Assembly (NCBI GenBank): GCA_964383675.1
Contig: CAYLHX010000009.1
Span: 1-51,800 of the forward strand
From: CAYLHX01 sp964383675
GTDB lineage: Bacteria > Patescibacteriota > Gracilibacteria > UBA1369 > LOWO2-01-FULL-3
Direction: 5' to 3'
DNA: 51,800 nucleotides
The translations under genes and the position numbers were made by a program. Below, in pieces: positions 51,325 through 51,800 of this stretch (position 1 is its first letter; every line of letters starts with the position of its first letter). The notes beneath the pieces were generated by a model that saw only the letters and a program-made list of their open reading frames with translations, was not told where the DNA came from and did no database searches.

Positions 51325-51800
51325 ATGGATGAAAAAACACAAAAATTAGCGCAATATTTTGCAAAGTTGGTAGAGCAATACCCACAGTGGACCAAAGCCG
51401 ATGGCTTTTTTGGGGGCATTGGCAAATCTCACCTTGGCGTAGAGGTTTTTGCTCAGTATGCCTCACAATTTGAGGACACGGTCTGGAAAATGGACCTGGA
51501 AAATATGCCGGAAGAATTTGAACTGCTTACGCCGGAAAGCTTCTTGAAATTCATCAATGATTTAAACGAACAAGACCCGGAAAAATACCAGGAAGTGGCC
51601 AGACAGGCCAACGTTATGTATGAGCACGACCAAATGAGTAGAGGTGCCTTACTAAAATTTGCCAAAGCTTTCAGTGAATTTGGCTTCCTTATAGATCAAA
51701 GACATCTTTCGGCACGTTACGAAGAAAGTCTGAATATAACTTTTCAAAAATTTCCGGAGGTTAGAAGTGTTATCGGCCGGGAGCCTTTAGTTAGAAATGT
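51325..51800 (+). CDS. Unknown protein (3' partial)
   Basis: At least 158 codons from the ATG at 51325, open to the window edge. It opens MDEKTQKLAQYFAKLVEQYP and is acidic and helical (DTVWKMDLENMPEEFELLTP). No family seen. The start follows the preceding stop by one base. An in-frame ATG at 51310 is a less likely start. Confidence 0.55.
   Translation, partial: MDEKTQKLAQYFAKLVEQYPQWTKADGFFGGIGKSHLGVEVFAQYASQFEDTVWKMDLENMPEEFELLTPESFLKFINDLNEQDPEKYQEVARQANVMYEHDQMSRGALLKFAKAFSEFGFLIDQRHLSARYEESLNITFQKFPEVRSVIGREPLVRN

Noticed and set aside
1..51800. tRNA genes, integrase/transposase genes or attachment sites
   Set aside because: I saw no T-arm-like sequence with matching stems and no recombinase motifs. 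The accessory block at 30.7-36.9 kb is called from composition and content only.
1..51800. Recoding of UGA (Gly code of SR1/Gracilibacteria)
   Set aside because: UGA ends several genes at expected lengths (for example sdaAB and the DUF3352 gene), and the conserved genes have no in-frame UGA.

Overview
The window looks like a chromosomal segment of a bacterium with a small, streamlined genome, most probably a member of the Candidate Phyla Radiation (Patescibacteria); Peregrinibacteria is a guess I cannot test here. The reasons are dense packing with many 1-8 nt overlaps, an alanyl-tRNA synthetase that ends right after its editing domain, DUF3352 and DUF4012 membrane-anchored proteins side by side, few Shine-Dalgarno sequences, and many small membrane proteins with no recognisable family. 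UGA is used as an ordinary stop, so this is not a UGA-recoding Gracilibacteria/Absconditabacteria (SR1) type genome.

Layout. 1-3204 (-): N-terminal part of a giant, Gly-rich, tandem-repeat surface protein, running off the left edge and broken by a one-base deletion in a C8 tract. 3265-10489: miaB, a mini alaS, then the DUF3352/DUF4012 pair. 10491-15878 (-): mutL, an Ig-like lipoprotein and mutS. 15944-18447 (-): a YqfO/PII-like protein, dinB and lexA; lexA has a clear promoter with two copies of an 18-bp inverted repeat that is probably its own operator. 18526-23852 (-): an envelope cluster (ftsW, murG, GT4 glycosyltransferase, LemA, PHP phosphoesterase, CDP-alcohol phosphatidyltransferase). 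23922-27920: lspA, a membrane protein, aroE, a stomatin-like SPFH protein and an MscS channel.

27925-28353 (-) has no ORF but has a promoter, several strong hairpins and an intrinsic terminator: an unidentified structured RNA gene of about 430 nt. 28490-30694 (+) is the two-subunit Fe-S L-serine dehydratase followed by purN. 30695-36860 is the accessory part. It holds a palindromic GTCCCCGGGGAC-type repeat, a broken small ORF, an HNH endonuclease, and an A+T-rich block with an orphan small protein and a translationally coupled two-gene module (an 897-aa coiled-coil/TPR protein and a 366-aa partner) that I cannot assign to any known system. 36879-40479 returns to envelope genes (GT2, GlmU-like nucleotidyltransferase, pgsA, SDR epimerase).

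40471-45798 (-) is a purine-linked block: two divergent archaeal-type PurP ATP-grasp paralogues with an HD-domain protein between them, then uppP and a complete bifunctional purH. 45873-47335 (-) is yidD plus a LysM/M23 peptidase. 47808-49092 (+) is the classical rpsF-ssb-rpsR ribosomal/replication operon with a terminator. The right end has one small conserved membrane protein and two proteins of unknown function, the last cut by the window edge.

The best candidates for undescribed biology are the structured RNA at 27925-28353, the two-gene coiled-coil/TPR module at 33062-36845, the palindromic repeat next to the HNH gene, and the non-canonical LexA operator.
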